From positions 574,052-638,051 of the forward strand of contig QAOA01000967.1 of assembly GCA_003255065.1 (NCBI GenBank): a stretch of 64,000 nucleotides of DNA, given 5' to 3'. The position numbers and the translations under genes are program-made. Below are positions 24,388-36,548 of this stretch, piece after piece. Below the pieces are notes generated by a model. The model did no database searches. It was not told the origin of the DNA and saw only the letters and a list, made by a program, of their open reading frames with translations. The DNA is from Cercis canadensis (taxonomy: Eukaryota > Streptophyta > Magnoliopsida > Fabales > Fabaceae). Numbering within the stretch: the first letter of the stretch is position 1; each line of letters begins with the position of its first letter.

Positions 24388-24533
24388 CTGGTACTCTTTC
24401 CTCTGATTGGCTTGAAAGCCCAATCAACAATGATAATTTGCAATACTCTTTATTTTGATTGGCTGAAGTTTAGATCCATTCAAGGCCTCTATTACATTCC
24501 GAGCATCATCAAAATTCTCATATTTGCATAACC
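24388..24533 (-). pseudogene. Y14/RBM8A-like RRM exon fragment, frameshifted (copy 2)
   Basis: Minus-strand copy of the exon seen at 16756-16880. Here the acceptor is intact (TTTTAG before GGTTATGCA), but about 7 bp are missing straight after GYA, destroying the frame. An extra CAATCAAAATAAAGAG-like stretch has entered after the NGSKL region, before the conserved GTTGATTGGGC that encodes VDW. A donor (CAG then GTACGT) survives at the end. It lies at the right edge of the telomere-like array, as copy 1 lies within it, and the copies share flanking intron-like sequence. Confidence 0.75.
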
Positions 24534-24539
24534 CTAAAA

Positions 24540-25609
24540 TCAAATACTTACAGTAATCACTAGAACAGCAATCAAAATATTTATATGATCAAGTTACAGA
24601 TTGAACAATATAAAATTAAAGGAGTAAAAAAGCCAAATTGCAAGTTCTAAATCATCAGTATATACGATATATACAAGCATTGAATGAAGAAACTCCTGTT
24701 GGACAGAAATGAATAACTAATTGAACAAGTAGCCATATGACACCGATCACAAATTACCAAATAACAGAAGATTACTCTCCGACCTATACATTTCATCATT
24801 AATTAATTTTTAATACCAAATTAATATAATTATAGTATTTGATTATTTATTACTTCAACTAAATGTGTTATAAGTTGTAAATATATACGAGAACATCTTA
24901 ATGGATTGGCAATCCAATACACAACAATAGTTTAGAAGAAAGAAGATTCAAGAATCTTCTACATGTGAGAGTTTTGGGACAAATCAAAAAAGTGTCAAAA
25001 TACAACACTTGCTATGCACACAAAAAGTACTAACATTTCCATCAAATAAGTCATGTCAAATATCACAATTATGTTATCCTTAAACTTCTAATTTAGTATA
25101 ATTTTGGTCAATTATTTTTATTTTTATTTTAAATATGGATGATGAGGCTGAAAAATATAACACAATCTTCAAAAACAAAATGTTGTATTAGATAACTTCA
25201 AACAACAATAGATATTTTCCTAACATGCTGAAATTTCATGTCATCAATATGAATTTCTTTAGCAAATCACATCATATTTTAGAATACATGTAATTCGGAG
25301 CATGTAAACTAAGACTTATTGAAAATAAGTTCAAAAGTATATTAGTTATAGTTTTACAACCACACTTTTCAAGCACAAACCTCCTAAATAGCTTGGTGTC
25401 TCTTTTTTGGGAAAGAAAAAAAAAAAGACAAGGGTGGAGCTTTTTTTTTTTTTTTTTTGTTAAAAGGTAAAATGGCACAACAAAAGTTTTATTTTTTTGA
25501 CAGTTCCCGGTGGCAGATACACTCACTTGTTAAAACGANTCACTCAGACACCAAATGACAGATATAATGGACAATACTAACAAACTTAAGTAACAAGTGA
25601 AATACTAAC
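24540..25609. other. No gene recognised; contains a single N
   Basis: AT-rich, with poly-A and poly-T runs at about 25417-25460 and a single N at 25539, probably a contig join. No coding signal was seen. Confidence 0.6.
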
Positions 25610-27498
25610 CTGTCCTATCGCAAGACCACATTTTCCTTTACCACACCACCCTTTTAGAGGACCCAAGGCATTACTCCGCCACTCCGGCTTGCCTTTTGTT
25701 CCTTTCTCTGGCACCCCAGCACAAACCACAGTCTTGTTTCTAGCTTGTGTCCATCAACCAACATCATCACAACTTACTGTTTGAAGTTAAAAGAGAACCA
25801 AACTAATATTGATGCACAAGACAATTGATGCAATTGAATTATACATATGATGACATCTACAGAAACTAGACTCCCAAGAGCATACAATGCATTGAGTAGA
25901 ACACAAATTAAGGCTATAATACAATCTTAGAAGCCTAATGTGATTCTTATTTAATTAGCAAATTAGCAATTAACTTCTGCTCCATGACTTTCATAGCTAC
26001 ATCCAAACCAACATCAACACAAGATATGCAAAAGGCTTTTCCATCTAAAGCAGCCAGTTCAGTTCGGCCTTCTCAATAATGATCTTTACAACTTTCCTTT
26101 TGTTTTCTTCAGCAATAAGCTTTTTGTCTTTCTCACTTGATCCTACAAAAAACAGTTACTTACTACAATTCTTCAGAAAGAATTCATACAGGATCAAATG
26201 AGAGAACAACAATAACAAACAAACACCAGAAGTGTACAAACACTACAAGTATTACTTTTCTAAGTCCATGTCCTTTTCTTCTTTAGAAAAATATCCATTC
26301 TTTAGAAAAATATTAATAAAGATCTACCAAGATAGTATAACTATGTACTCCAAAAGTGTACATAAAGCAAGCTTCAAGGCAGAACAAAAACCAAGGAAAA
26401 GAACTTTTCAACCCACGAGACAAAAGCACTGAAGCACAATTATTAAGGTTGAGACCCCTAAAACTCTCCTATCCCTTTCTAAGTAAATGCCCCAGTTTAT
26501 ACAGCCAAGCACCATTCTCCACACCTTCTATCTTTCAACCTTATTCAAATAATTCCCCTTCCAACATAATACAGATGCTACTACTAGCATGAAACCACAA
26601 ACAACAAAACCAAAGAAAAGATAAGGACACAGAAATAAGACAGAAAAAGATCAATCATGTTGCTACCTTAACTATTGCAGAAACATTTTACTTCTAGGTC
26701 AACTTGGTTAATAAAAACAACATTATCGATATAAAGGAAAATTAGGTGAAATTTTCTCATATTAGTAGACAAGGAATTTTGTGTAGCAACATAAACACCC
26801 GATGTTTCACATTACTCTATTTTAGTTCTCTTGCTCTACACAGCAATTATTACCATGTTGCCATTTATAATTTTCATCTGAACAAAAAGTTGAAGCCATG
26901 ATAATAACATTCAATGAAGTTTTTTCTTTTTTTTTTCCCTTAAAAAATGTCAATTAAAAATATGAGTACTGGTGAGCGAGTAAGTGAGAAAAGTATCGGA
27001 ACATAAATCCAAATTGAAGTTTGAATGTCACTAAGCTTGGTTGTTCAATTACAAGCTTCTAAAGTGAGAAAACTTCGAATTCAACTTCACTCAGAAAATC
27101 TACTGAGAAAAACATTTGAAATAGCATATAAAATGAGTGAGCTAAACTACTCTTTAGCCATCAAGGCTTCACCAAGCCACAAAGTTACAGGCTAAAACTA
27201 TTATGATAGGCTGGTTCCACGCCACACAAAAACAAAATGATCACAAATTTAAATTTTAACTAATATAGCAACATAGGTCGGCGATAAAATTGATAACAAC
27301 TTTAAACTTCAGAAAGATTAACGAAATTTGCATCTTTAGTTAATAGAAGCTTTGAATCTAAATAGACATAGAAGAAGAGAACGATACCAACATTGGCAAA
27401 GAGAGGAGTGGGGTCATTGTGGGACACAACAAGGCTCAATTTCTAGTTCACATGATTCTACTAAGAATTTGATGTACGTGCTTCACCAGCCACTCCAT
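25610..27498 (-). pseudogene. Alanyl-tRNA synthetase pseudogene, middle deleted
   Basis: AlaRS charges tRNA-Ala. Three pieces in the correct order survive. (1) 27498-27388: an N-terminal exon starting MEWLVKHV, with the family motif NDPTPLFANVG and a donor (TTG then GTATCG); a frame disruption and an in-frame stop lie between them. (2) 26142 to about 25975: a C-terminal exon with acceptor TTGTAG, encoding SSEKDKKLIAEENKRKV and then DGKAFCISCVDVG; a duplicated GAACT near 26056-26069 shifts the frame between the two. (3) About 25760-25610: [16 protein letters not shown], then [18 protein letters not shown], and a donor (CAG then GTTAGT). The family consensus there is ...GRCGKGKGGLA..., so an R and a G are substituted. 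A complete plant AlaRS is close to 1000 residues, so most of the catalytic, editing and linker regions are absent. Retained introns show a DNA-level rather than retroposed copy. Confidence 0.82.
26150..27380 (-). other. Intron-like spacer inside the AlaRS pseudogene
   Basis: About 1.2 kb between the N-terminal and C-terminal remnants. No further AlaRS exons were recognised, so the central exons appear to be deleted rather than merely interrupted. Confidence 0.5.
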
Positions 27499-27749
27499 TT
27501 CCTGTGACTCTACCTCGAGCATGACGACAAAGGAGGAACAAATTCGAAATGATCAAATTAATTGAACCTTTATTCATTTTGAATCCAAATCAAAATTAAA
27601 GTTGAAACAAACATCATACTAGATAAGTTGGAGCATGCATAGCAGGTCATTGATATGCCCATTTTACTGCTACTATAACCCTCCACTGAGTTTCAAGTTC
27701 ATCAAGGAACAAAAAAAGGGGAAATAACTAAAAAATGATAGTCTTGAAT

Positions 27750-27860
27750 AAATATTTACCATAGGAGAAGCATTAACCAATTCTTAACTTGATTAACCAC
27801 ATGTGAGCTGGTTAATCTTGCAAAGAATTGGTTAATGCTTCCTTCCCGGTAAATATTTCT
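27750..27860. mobile_element. Small foldback (MITE-like) element
   Basis: AATATTTACC-ATAGGAGAAGCATTAACCAATTCTT on the left pairs with AAGAATTGGTTAATGCTTCC-TTCCCGGTAAATATT on the right, giving a stem of about 35 bp with a short loop. No clear target duplication was found, so the family is not assigned. Confidence 0.6.
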
Positions 27861-30373
27861 CATGAGCTATCCATTTCAGTCATTTCCTCACAAAAAAAAA
27901 AAAAAATAGGTTAGTAATTAAATCAAGGAGATACTAGCTGATAGATATGTATATTAGATAAAGTTCTATGATAAGGGTTTAACTTCTACATGAGATAGAG
28001 TTTGCATTGGTATATATTTTTGTCTAGGGTTTTACATAGTGTTTAAGTGATCATGTGACTCTTGTAGCTGCTGATATACAAGTAGCCCTCTTCATTCAAT
28101 AAAGTAAATATGGTTTCCCAAATTCTTCACTAGCAATAAAACATTTATTGAACAAACAAAACTATAGCATAATAACTCTCATTTATATTAAATGAAAAAG
28201 CAAAAGAGAAATTCTTTTAATAGAACACTTACCTTTTCGCAAGTATTTTCCCAGTTATTCAATGTAGACATGTGGACCTCTAAAAAGTTTTGTACCATTT
28301 GATACATTTCCCTCCAATTCACTGAAATCAGCTTGCAATTCTAGCAACAAAGCTGGTAAGCAAATGACAGAAAAAATAGAAGCATGGTAAGCAAACATAA
28401 ATAAGATAAAAGTGAAGTGAGAAAATAAAAAAGTTGAGTCTCATACCAATAATCAAAAGTGAAGTCAAGTCAATGTAATAAAAAATATATAGATATTAAG
28501 AAATACATGTAAAGAAGTAAAAAGGAACAATACTCCAAATTATTACTTATAAAATACTCCAAATTAGAATGTAAGATTTGCTAATATTAGAAGGTATAAT
28601 CGCTATAAACTAATTCATTTTTACCCAATATAAAAAATTAAATGTTAATATATATTTATTTTAATTATAATAAATTAATAAATAGAAGGGAGTGGCTACT
28701 TCTACACTTTATTTTCCACATACTATTTATTGTCTAAATATGATATAGACTAAATTACCCTCATTCAATATGCAAAGGTTTTAAAATTGACTAATCATGA
28801 TATTGTAGCTTCATTTTCTCAACTTGTAAGTAAACTCATAAAGAGTTTAAACGCAAATACTAAATAGCTAATATCAAATATACATACACCTAGAAAATAT
28901 CATTAAATGCAAAAATGTCATACCATACTCATTCTCAATAGTGGTCCAGTAAAATATATTGATTAATAGTCAAGTATAGAAAAAATAGATGCATTAATAC
29001 ATAAAATCCATGCAAGAGTCACAAATACTCAACAATAGAAACTTCCTATAATCTATTGCCATAAGATAAATGAATCAAATGAAAATACCAAGTTGTGTGA
29101 GCTACCATTGAAAACAACATAAAAATAGTAAAAAGAGAATGCTTCGAATCTTGGACCATGATACACTACATAGACGTTTCAAAAAAAAATATATATATAT
29201 ATATATATAGAAGCTTGGAGTCTTGAACCATGATACAGAAAGAGAGAATTATATATCAACAGCAAAGTACAAAGAAGAAGGAAGATGTTGTAAATTTGAG
29301 AAATAATATAATAATAGACTGAAAAAACAAAATAAAAATTAATAGTACGATACACAAATAGATTAACAAAACTTGCAATTGGCATGTTCTCCAATTCATT
29401 GAAAATTCAAGGGAACAAAAAAAGAGAAAGTATTCCTAATTAATAGAAGAAAAAATTTTGGCCATAATTAATAAGTATAAGGTAGGATTATGCAAATAAA
29501 TTATATTACTATTTATTATACTTAAATCTTGCATTAGATGATGGTAATTTTGTCTATAGAAATAGATTATAAATTAATTATAATTATATAATTAATATTA
29601 ATATTATATATTAAAATAATAAATTAATTTTTTTACAATTTGACATTATATATTAATACTGGGTTTGCCCTCGTAGTTCTTAAAAAAGGTTTGAAAGCAA
29701 ATAAAAAGAAAAATTGACCACACAAGATAAAGCCAAAAACAAGTGAAAGAAAAGGCATTGAGCATAAGTGACATGAAATTATGGCATAGAGCCAAATGGG
29801 TAAGAAAAAGAGGCTAAGAGCATTTTATTTTTGTTTTCTTCATGAAAATGAAAAATTAAAATAAAATTAGGGAAGTTATTTAAAAGGTGGACTTGATTCG
29901 CTTCCCCTCGAATGCCTACGTACCCACCAGATGGGATCAAAGTTCTCGTAGTTCGCTTTTAAAAAAAATTTTAGAAGAGAAAGAGTACTTTTGAGCTTTT
30001 TTTTTTTTTCTTAATTGAAATAAAAGAAAAGATAAAGACAAGGAGTTCATGAAAAGAAGTGGATCATCCTAGCCCAAATTCTCAAGAGTCTAACAAAGCA
30101 TCAAGGCCATGTAGGCATACTAATTCACAGCCTAACAAGCATGTGTTTCCTCATGATGATTAGGTAGATAAACTAAGCTAAGTAGAAGCAATAAAATATA
30201 TAATCCAAGTCAAGCTCAAGTAGCACTCCCTAACTCCACAACGTGCAAGCAATTAGACACACCATAGAGTGGGGCTTTCAATGCCTCCACTTATATTGAG
30301 ACCTAGTCATCTACCTTCTTTTCTAAACAAGAAAATAAAATAGGTGACCACCCGCCACCTGGAGGGAATGATT
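27861..30373. other. No gene recognised; AT-rich
   Basis: Very AT-rich, including an (AT)n run at about 29190-29208 and near-pure A/T at 29560-29660. A minus-strand stretch around 28245-28345 stays open over part of its length but has no family match and meets a stop. Nothing else is supportable. Confidence 0.6.
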
Positions 30374-30750
30374 GGAGTCCCATCACTCACAGGAAATGGA
30401 CAAGGATACTTACAGTAGGCTCCAAACATTAGATAGACCAACATCTATGAAAAGCAACTCAGCAACCCAAGCTTTAAGTCCAAGCACCATTCCATATTAA
30501 AGTCTCAGCTTCTTTTCCTTCTATACTCTCTGTGTGAGCTGTCTAAAGACTAACCATGACATGTTTTCAACATCAAACATGAAATTCATACATTTTTAAC
30601 AAAATTCGAATGGGAAAGACCAAATTTCGTAGGGGTAAGATAAAAAATTCATAATTTGATAATCAGCCAAACCAATGCATAAGAATTTGAATCTAAAATT
30701 TTCACATAAGAAAGATCTATATGTCCCAGTTCTAACAAAACAACAACTCC
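30374..30750. repeat. Direct duplication, copy A (copy B 31435-31836)
   Basis: From GGAGTCCCATCACTCA to AGTTCTAACAAAACAA the sequence recurs about 1061 bp to the right with few differences, except that copy B has an extra segment of about 35 bp near 31743-31772. No coding assignment. The copies bracket the enolase-like exon. Confidence 0.9.
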
Positions 30751-30894
30751 ACAATCCGAGATTGTCAAATGGATCTTCAATTGATACAATTCAGTATTCT
30801 ACAAAAAGAAAGAAAGAACTAAAATAAACACAAAGCATTGCTGAAATGTTTTGTAATAGAAAATATTAGAAGTTTAAGATTAAACTGGATGTAC

Positions 30895-30994
30895 CAGTAC
30901 ATAATTCCTTGTACAACTCAATCATATCCTCTGCTGACTTAAAATTTTGTCCTGACTTTTGAGGAGATTTAAAGTCCAGATCATACCTTGTACC
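30895..30994 (-). pseudogene. Enolase exon fragment, ENO3-type
   Basis: Enolase converts 2-phosphoglycerate to phosphoenolpyruvate. The minus strand encodes GTRYDLDFKSPQKSGQNFKS followed by AEDMIELYKELCT, which closely matches the part of enolase before the metal-binding SIEDP motif and is closest to the cytosolic ENO3-type isoform (KSGQNFKSAEDMI). A donor follows (ACTG then GTACAT) in the phase needed for the next codon. Upstream, the expected acceptor AG appears as GG (TTGATATGG), so the splice site may be lost. No other enolase exon, including the catalytic residues, was recognised nearby. Confidence 0.78.
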
Positions 30995-31434
30995 CATATC
31001 AAGGAAAAGGCAGATGTAAAATAGGATAAACTGGTTGATGATCAAGATATATACTTGTGAATTTAAAAAATACTCTTCATCTGGTAAAAGACAATGTTGA
31101 CAAGTTAAAAGAGTCATACATACTATTAAAGTTGGGACCTTATATGCTTTATACCTTTCATTAAAGTACCAAAGAATTGGATATAGCATAAGGAATGGGA
31201 TGAACTTAAGCCCTTAAAGAAGAGTTGACTCACCAATCACTACACTGAAATACTCTATCCCAAGTACATGCTTCTTCAACAAAATCAAATTTTCACTTCC
31301 TCTACTTATAATTAAGAACAACGATAAAGATAAGGAAAACGATCTGAGAAAGAAGAATTCCCAAACTAATGGTCCTCAAAGAATCAAATAAAAGAGCCAT
31401 CACACAGAGTGGTTGAGGCAAAGGATGGAAAGAG

Positions 31435-31836
31435 GGAGTCCCGTCACTCATAGGAAATGGACAGAGATACTTATAGTAGGCTCCAAGCATTAGATAGACC
31501 AACATCTATGAAAAGCAACTCAGCAACCCAAGTTTAAGTCCAAGCACCATTCCATATTAAAGTCTCAGCTTCTTTTCCTTCTATACTCTCTATGTGTAAG
31601 CTGTCTAAAGACTAGCCATGACATGTTTTCAACATCAAACATGAAATTCATACATTTTTAACAAAATTGAATGGGAAATACCAAATTTCATCAAGGCAAG
31701 ATAAAAAATTCATAATTTGATAATCAGCCAAACCAATGCATAACTTTAATGTCATGTTAACAATACAATGCACAAGAATTTGAATCTAAAATTTTCACAC
31801 AAGAAAGATCTACGTGTCCCAGTTCTAACAAAACAA
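31435..31836. repeat. Direct duplication, copy B
   Basis: Second copy of 30374-30750; see that entry. Confidence 0.9.
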
Positions 31837-33380
31837 ATGGCTCCTCAATCCAAGCTATCAAGCTCACTCTATAGCCAAAACATTGAACACTATCAGTTTA
31901 CATGAACTTGCTTTAGCAACATAACCAGACCCTCCACATGCCAAAATAAATCAACTATCAACCTATATACATCCACCAGAATATAGACTAGACAAGACAA
32001 CAAATATATGTCAAATACTTTCCAGTATCCAAATCAATGAAGGCATTCAAAGCATGAACCAAAAAGTAACATTTTTGCAAGCTTGACCAGTAGTTACCAG
32101 ATGGCTACCAAATTAGATAGAAAAACAGCTGCCACTAAACAACTTGGATACAGTCAAACTTCTATTAGTTTGGTACAATTTATAAATCTGATAAAGTCTA
32201 AATTTTGTCCTTGTATCATGATCAATCCTTGATATAAATCTGAACCAAGTAAATCAAAGCAATACCACCAGACTCAATTGAACCTAACATGGCAGGAGCA
32301 TAACATGCTCTGTAACAGGAAGCATTCTAAACCAACCAACACCATAAAAAATAAATAAATAAAATAAAAAATGTTACAAAGGCTTATGCAGCAACACAAC
32401 AGCATAAAACAATCCTAAATGAATGTAAATAATCTCATAAGTCAGCCCCTAAACTGTACTCACAATTCTGAATTTTAACCTCTAGATAAACATGATATGG
32501 AAAAAAAATGAGACATGGACAAAACTGACCAAAGTGTAGAAAAAATTAAAAATGACTAGTCCAAACACACTAGGATCATAAATTACATATGACCAACTAT
32601 CATAAACAAAACTTAGAAATATGAACGGTACTTTAAACATAAATGCAACACAAAGCACCTTTAAAAAACAACATACAAACTGTCTTAGAAATAAGCACGG
32701 AGGATTTACACTCAAATTTAAGAAGCATGTCATTATAAATTCACAATTGGATATACACTCAACCATCGCCCAAGAGTTCATACCACCATGTATTACAAGA
32801 GAAAGCAGAATGTTTAACAATCACCGAATAAAAAAGCAAAATGCTACACCAAAATCAATAAACAAATATCACAAAAACTTCCAATGGTTTAATGATAACC
32901 ATTTTTTTTTCCATCTTGGCAACAAAATAAATAAATCTTTTTTTTTATTTTACATTCTAAGCCAATGCACCATTTCAAAATCAAAATTTTCAAAAGACTC
33001 AAATCAGTTTGCAAGTGCAAGATACAGGTTTTGAAAGGATAATAGAAAAGGTCAAACAGTTGTTTTTTGAACAAAAACTATCACACAAGCCCCCAAGCAT
33101 CAAAGGAAGTTTAAGTCATAACTGGGCCTTGTTTCAAATGAAAAGGTACTCCCATTTTAAACCCAAATGTCCATTGATTCTTGTCTTTAATCTATCAATA
33201 TCTCACTTGAAGAACTTGCTTTCACCATGGTGGTATTGGAAAAGAGATTATATTGCAATGAGTGATAAATGAAGGCTTCAAGACAATAAAATTCAAGGAA
33301 TGTAATAGTAATGGCTAATGGTAATGGCAAAGGAAATTATTGGGACTTCAAGAAATGACATACATCACATAATCAAGTCA
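31837..33380. other. No gene recognised
   Basis: AT-rich. Opposed open frames at 32482-32820 (minus) and 32621-33034 (plus) have no recognisable domain and biased composition, so I treat them as chance. Confidence 0.6.
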
Positions 33381-33698
33381 ATATGGTATGTATTAATTAT
33401 GGATGGATAATGGGTTTCCAACTAGCTCAAGAAACAAGATACTCTAGTAGACATCATTTACGAATAGATAATGGGTTTCCAACTAGTTCAAGAATCAGTA
33501 AGAGGTTGAAAAAGGAAATCAACACTCATTTGTCACAAATATGGTATGCATTATTTATGGATGGATAATGGGTGTCCAACTGGCTCAAGAAACAAGATAC
33601 TCTAGCAGACATTATTTATGGATGGATAACGGGTTTCCAACTAGTTCAAGAAACAATAAGAGGTAGAAAAAGGAAATCAAGACTCATTTGTCACAAAA
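33381..33698. repeat. Tandem repeat, two 158-bp units each of two half-units
   Basis: ATATGGTATG starts a unit at 33381 that recurs at 33539. Within each unit, GATAATGGGTTTCCAACTAG followed by TCAAGAA occurs twice, about 80 bp apart, so the array is a duplicated dimer. No conserved open frame. Confidence 0.88.
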
Positions 33699-33730
33699 TT
33701 AAAACTTCAAAATGAAAACAACCAATCATT

Positions 33731-34100
33731 AATAATCAAAATGGACTTTTAAAAGCACGTAATGTAGGCCAAGGTTTAAAGGCTATGAAACAACAATATA
33801 AAAGGCTCAAACATGTGTTTATGGATCAAGAAGGATCAAGGATCATTTTAGTATATGAATCACCATTGAGATTCATCTTTCTATTCCCATTCTGTTGAAA
33901 TAGACAACAGAAACTAATATAACTTCTTCACTTGTCGCAAGAAAAAGATTCAAATGAGAGCAGGCAATCATTGATCAAAATGGACTTTCAAAAGCACGTA
34001 ATGTAGGCCAGGGTTTAAAGGCTATGAAAGAACGGTATAAGAGGCTCAAACATGTGTTTATGGGTCACGAGGGATCAATGATCATTTCAATATTTGATCT
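33731..34100. repeat. Direct repeat of about 115 bp, two copies 245 bp apart
   Basis: AATGGACTTT(T/C)AAAAGCACG followed by TAATGTAGGCCA, running to AAGGATCA/GAGGGATCA, occurs near 33740 and again near 33978. A C/T-rich tract with long T runs follows at about 34110-34250. Confidence 0.85.
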
Positions 34101-34339
34101 AACTTTCTACTTCATTCCTTTTTTTTCTTTTCTTCCTTCACTTTTCCTCTATTTGTTTGTTTTTTGTTTTTTTGTTTTTTTTTTTTGCTTTTCTTCTTGT
34201 TTTCCTTTTTTCTTTCTTAGTATTTCTTTTTTTTTTTTAGAAGATCTTTTTGCTTTTTCCTTTCTTGTTTTTTGTTATGTACAATATCAGGATTTCAATA
34301 CAATCCAACCCCCAGTGTAGGGGTGATCCTTGTCCAGGG

Positions 34340-35589
34340 TTTCTTTTGAATAAAAGATTCCAAGCTCAATGGGGACAACAAGGGAAAACAAGTAAAGCAG
34401 CAGCAGAAAAATGGTCATTCCTTGTTTCAATTCTTGACTGCTCATTTCTTGGCTTTTTCCTCTCTAAACAAAACAATGGAACATAAGATATTTTATTAGT
34501 TAACAAATGGACATCAACCATTAGGATTAGAAAGGAATACAAACTGAATTATATGGGCCTTTCAAGGAAAATATAAAAAAAGGTTTTCTCAGTATGGTGC
34601 AATGGCATCTGAAAAGTGTTTCTGGGTTCTATTTTCAACTATAGGAAATAAAATAAACAAACAACCTGATTTTTTTAATTTGAAACAAAACTTACATAAC
34701 AAAACCAAGCTCAATGGGGACAGCAAGGGAAAACAAGTAAAGCAGTAGCACAAAAATGGCCATTCCTCGTTTCAATTCTTGACTGCTCATTTCTAAAACC
34801 TTAACCATTAAACAAATTATTCAGCCCCCAGTGTAGGGGTGATCCTTGTCCAAGGTTTCTTGAAAAAAAAAATTCCAAGCTCAACAGGGACAACAAGGGA
34901 AAACAAATAAATCAAAAGGTAGCAGAAAAATGGCCATTCCTCATTTCAACTCTTGATTGTGCATTTATGAAACGTTAACCATGTGACAAATATACATTAG
35001 GTTAGAGTAGTCAAATATGGTATAAACAAGCAGGCCAATCAAAATCAAATTATAAAACAAGGGAATTGAACTAAATTTTCATGCATTTTGAATGCCACTT
35101 CCAAAAGTCCCAACGGCTAAGAATTGGAGAAAGTTAGGGTGTTTGAACTGAAAGAAAATCACAAAATAGAAAATGGTATGTTTTACGATTGGAACATATC
35201 TTTTAATCGAAAGGGAACTAAGAAGATACCACCACAACAAAAACATTAATTCAAATAAGACACTAGAAAGATGAAAAACAAGAACAAATATCATCCATTT
35301 ATTAAAAAAATTCTGGTTCAAATACTCTCACAAGCTTGGCTTTTTCCTCTCTAAACAAAACAATGGAACATAAGATATTTTATTAGTTAACAAATGGACA
35401 TCAACCATCAGGATTAGAAAGGAATACAAACTGAATTATATGGGTCTTTCAAGGAAAATATAAAAAAGGTTTTCTCAGTATGGTGAAATGGCATCTGAAA
35501 AGTGTTTCTGGGTTCTATTTTCAAGTATAGGAAATAAAACAAACAAACAACCTGATTTTGTTAATTTGAAACAAAACTTACATAACAAA
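34340..35589. repeat. Interleaved direct duplications
   Basis: Block 1 (TTCCAAGCTCAA.GGGGACA to about CTTGACTGCTCATT) occurs three times, near 34350, 34708 and 34876. Block 2 (GGCTTTTTCCTCTCTAAAC to ACTTACATAACAAA) occurs at about 34449-34703 and 35336-35589, offset 887. A phrase around AGTGTAGGGGTGATCCTTGT also appears twice (34315, 34830). No gag-pol coding was seen, but this pattern fits decayed LTR or 5'-leader sequence. Confidence 0.85.
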
Positions 35590-36548
35590 CATTTCTTGAA
35601 AATGACTCCATTTGTAAAACTCACTTGTTAAAATGGATATTTTAAAACATAAAAAACAGTAACTAACCAAGACAAACAAATGATCTTTTTATAAATGAAG
35701 ATCAATATGATGAAATTGGCCAACAAGTTTGAAATTCTGCACTTATGACAAAGGTAAAGCTAGAAATCTAACATGTACGAGACAAGTTTAAGATGTTGTG
35801 ATGATGCTTAAACTCATATTTTCTCTGTTTGGACAAACCAAGTGCTAACAACTATCCAAATGTGAAGGGATTGAACCCTATCTCACTTAACTCTCTAAGC
35901 CAAGGGGACACAAGTTGTCAAATGAAGGGCACATACAGGCACGGTGGGCAGTAAAAATAAAAATTAAATATAAGAAAATTTCACAAAAAGTCACCAAAAC
36001 TAACTAACAGAAAGTGGACTACATCAACTTTAGTAATCAATGATGTTTAATTTGCTAGCTTCCTTACAATCTAGATTGTACATCCTAGGTACTTCTGAAA
36101 TCTGCAATCACCCATTCCCCACCCACTAAAAAAAAAGGAAATTTTCTTTTGATCTTATTTGAGATGAGAAGACTGTATAATTACAAGTGTCTTCATTATG
36201 TTAATACTAGTGTCTCTAAAGTTAATTCCAAGTTGAAGTTAAGAACTTTCTACTAATTACATTATGACTTTATGACTAAAAGAAGAGGGCTATATACAAA
36301 ATTTTAACGATTTTGCCACCCCAATAATCAAAATAAAATATAATCACAAAATATGGCATCTTCCTATTCCATATCTACTAAAAAACAGCTAATTCCATTC
36401 ATGATAGTAATGGACCAGAATCCTTGCATGTTTCTCAATAACANGCATGTTGCTCAATAACACTAAAAAATGACTTGCAAAGGGTTTTAGCATCAAATAC
36501 ACAGAAAAAATATGATATTGACCCAAGGAAAAAATATTTATCACTTAT
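35590..36548. other. No gene recognised; contains a single-N join
   Basis: AT-rich. The single N at 36444 sits between two near-identical 18-bp stretches (GCATGTT(T/G)CTCAATAACA), so it is probably an unmerged contig overlap. Confidence 0.7.

Noticed and set aside
31302-31505. Coding similarity to enolase in the duplicated block (KYLCPFPMSDGTP)
   Set aside because: I could not align it to any enolase segment with confidence, and the other copy of the block does not keep the same frame.
34024-34320. Phe/Leu-rich 98-codon frame suggesting a membrane protein
   Set aside because: The hydrophobicity comes from a T/C-rich low-complexity tract.
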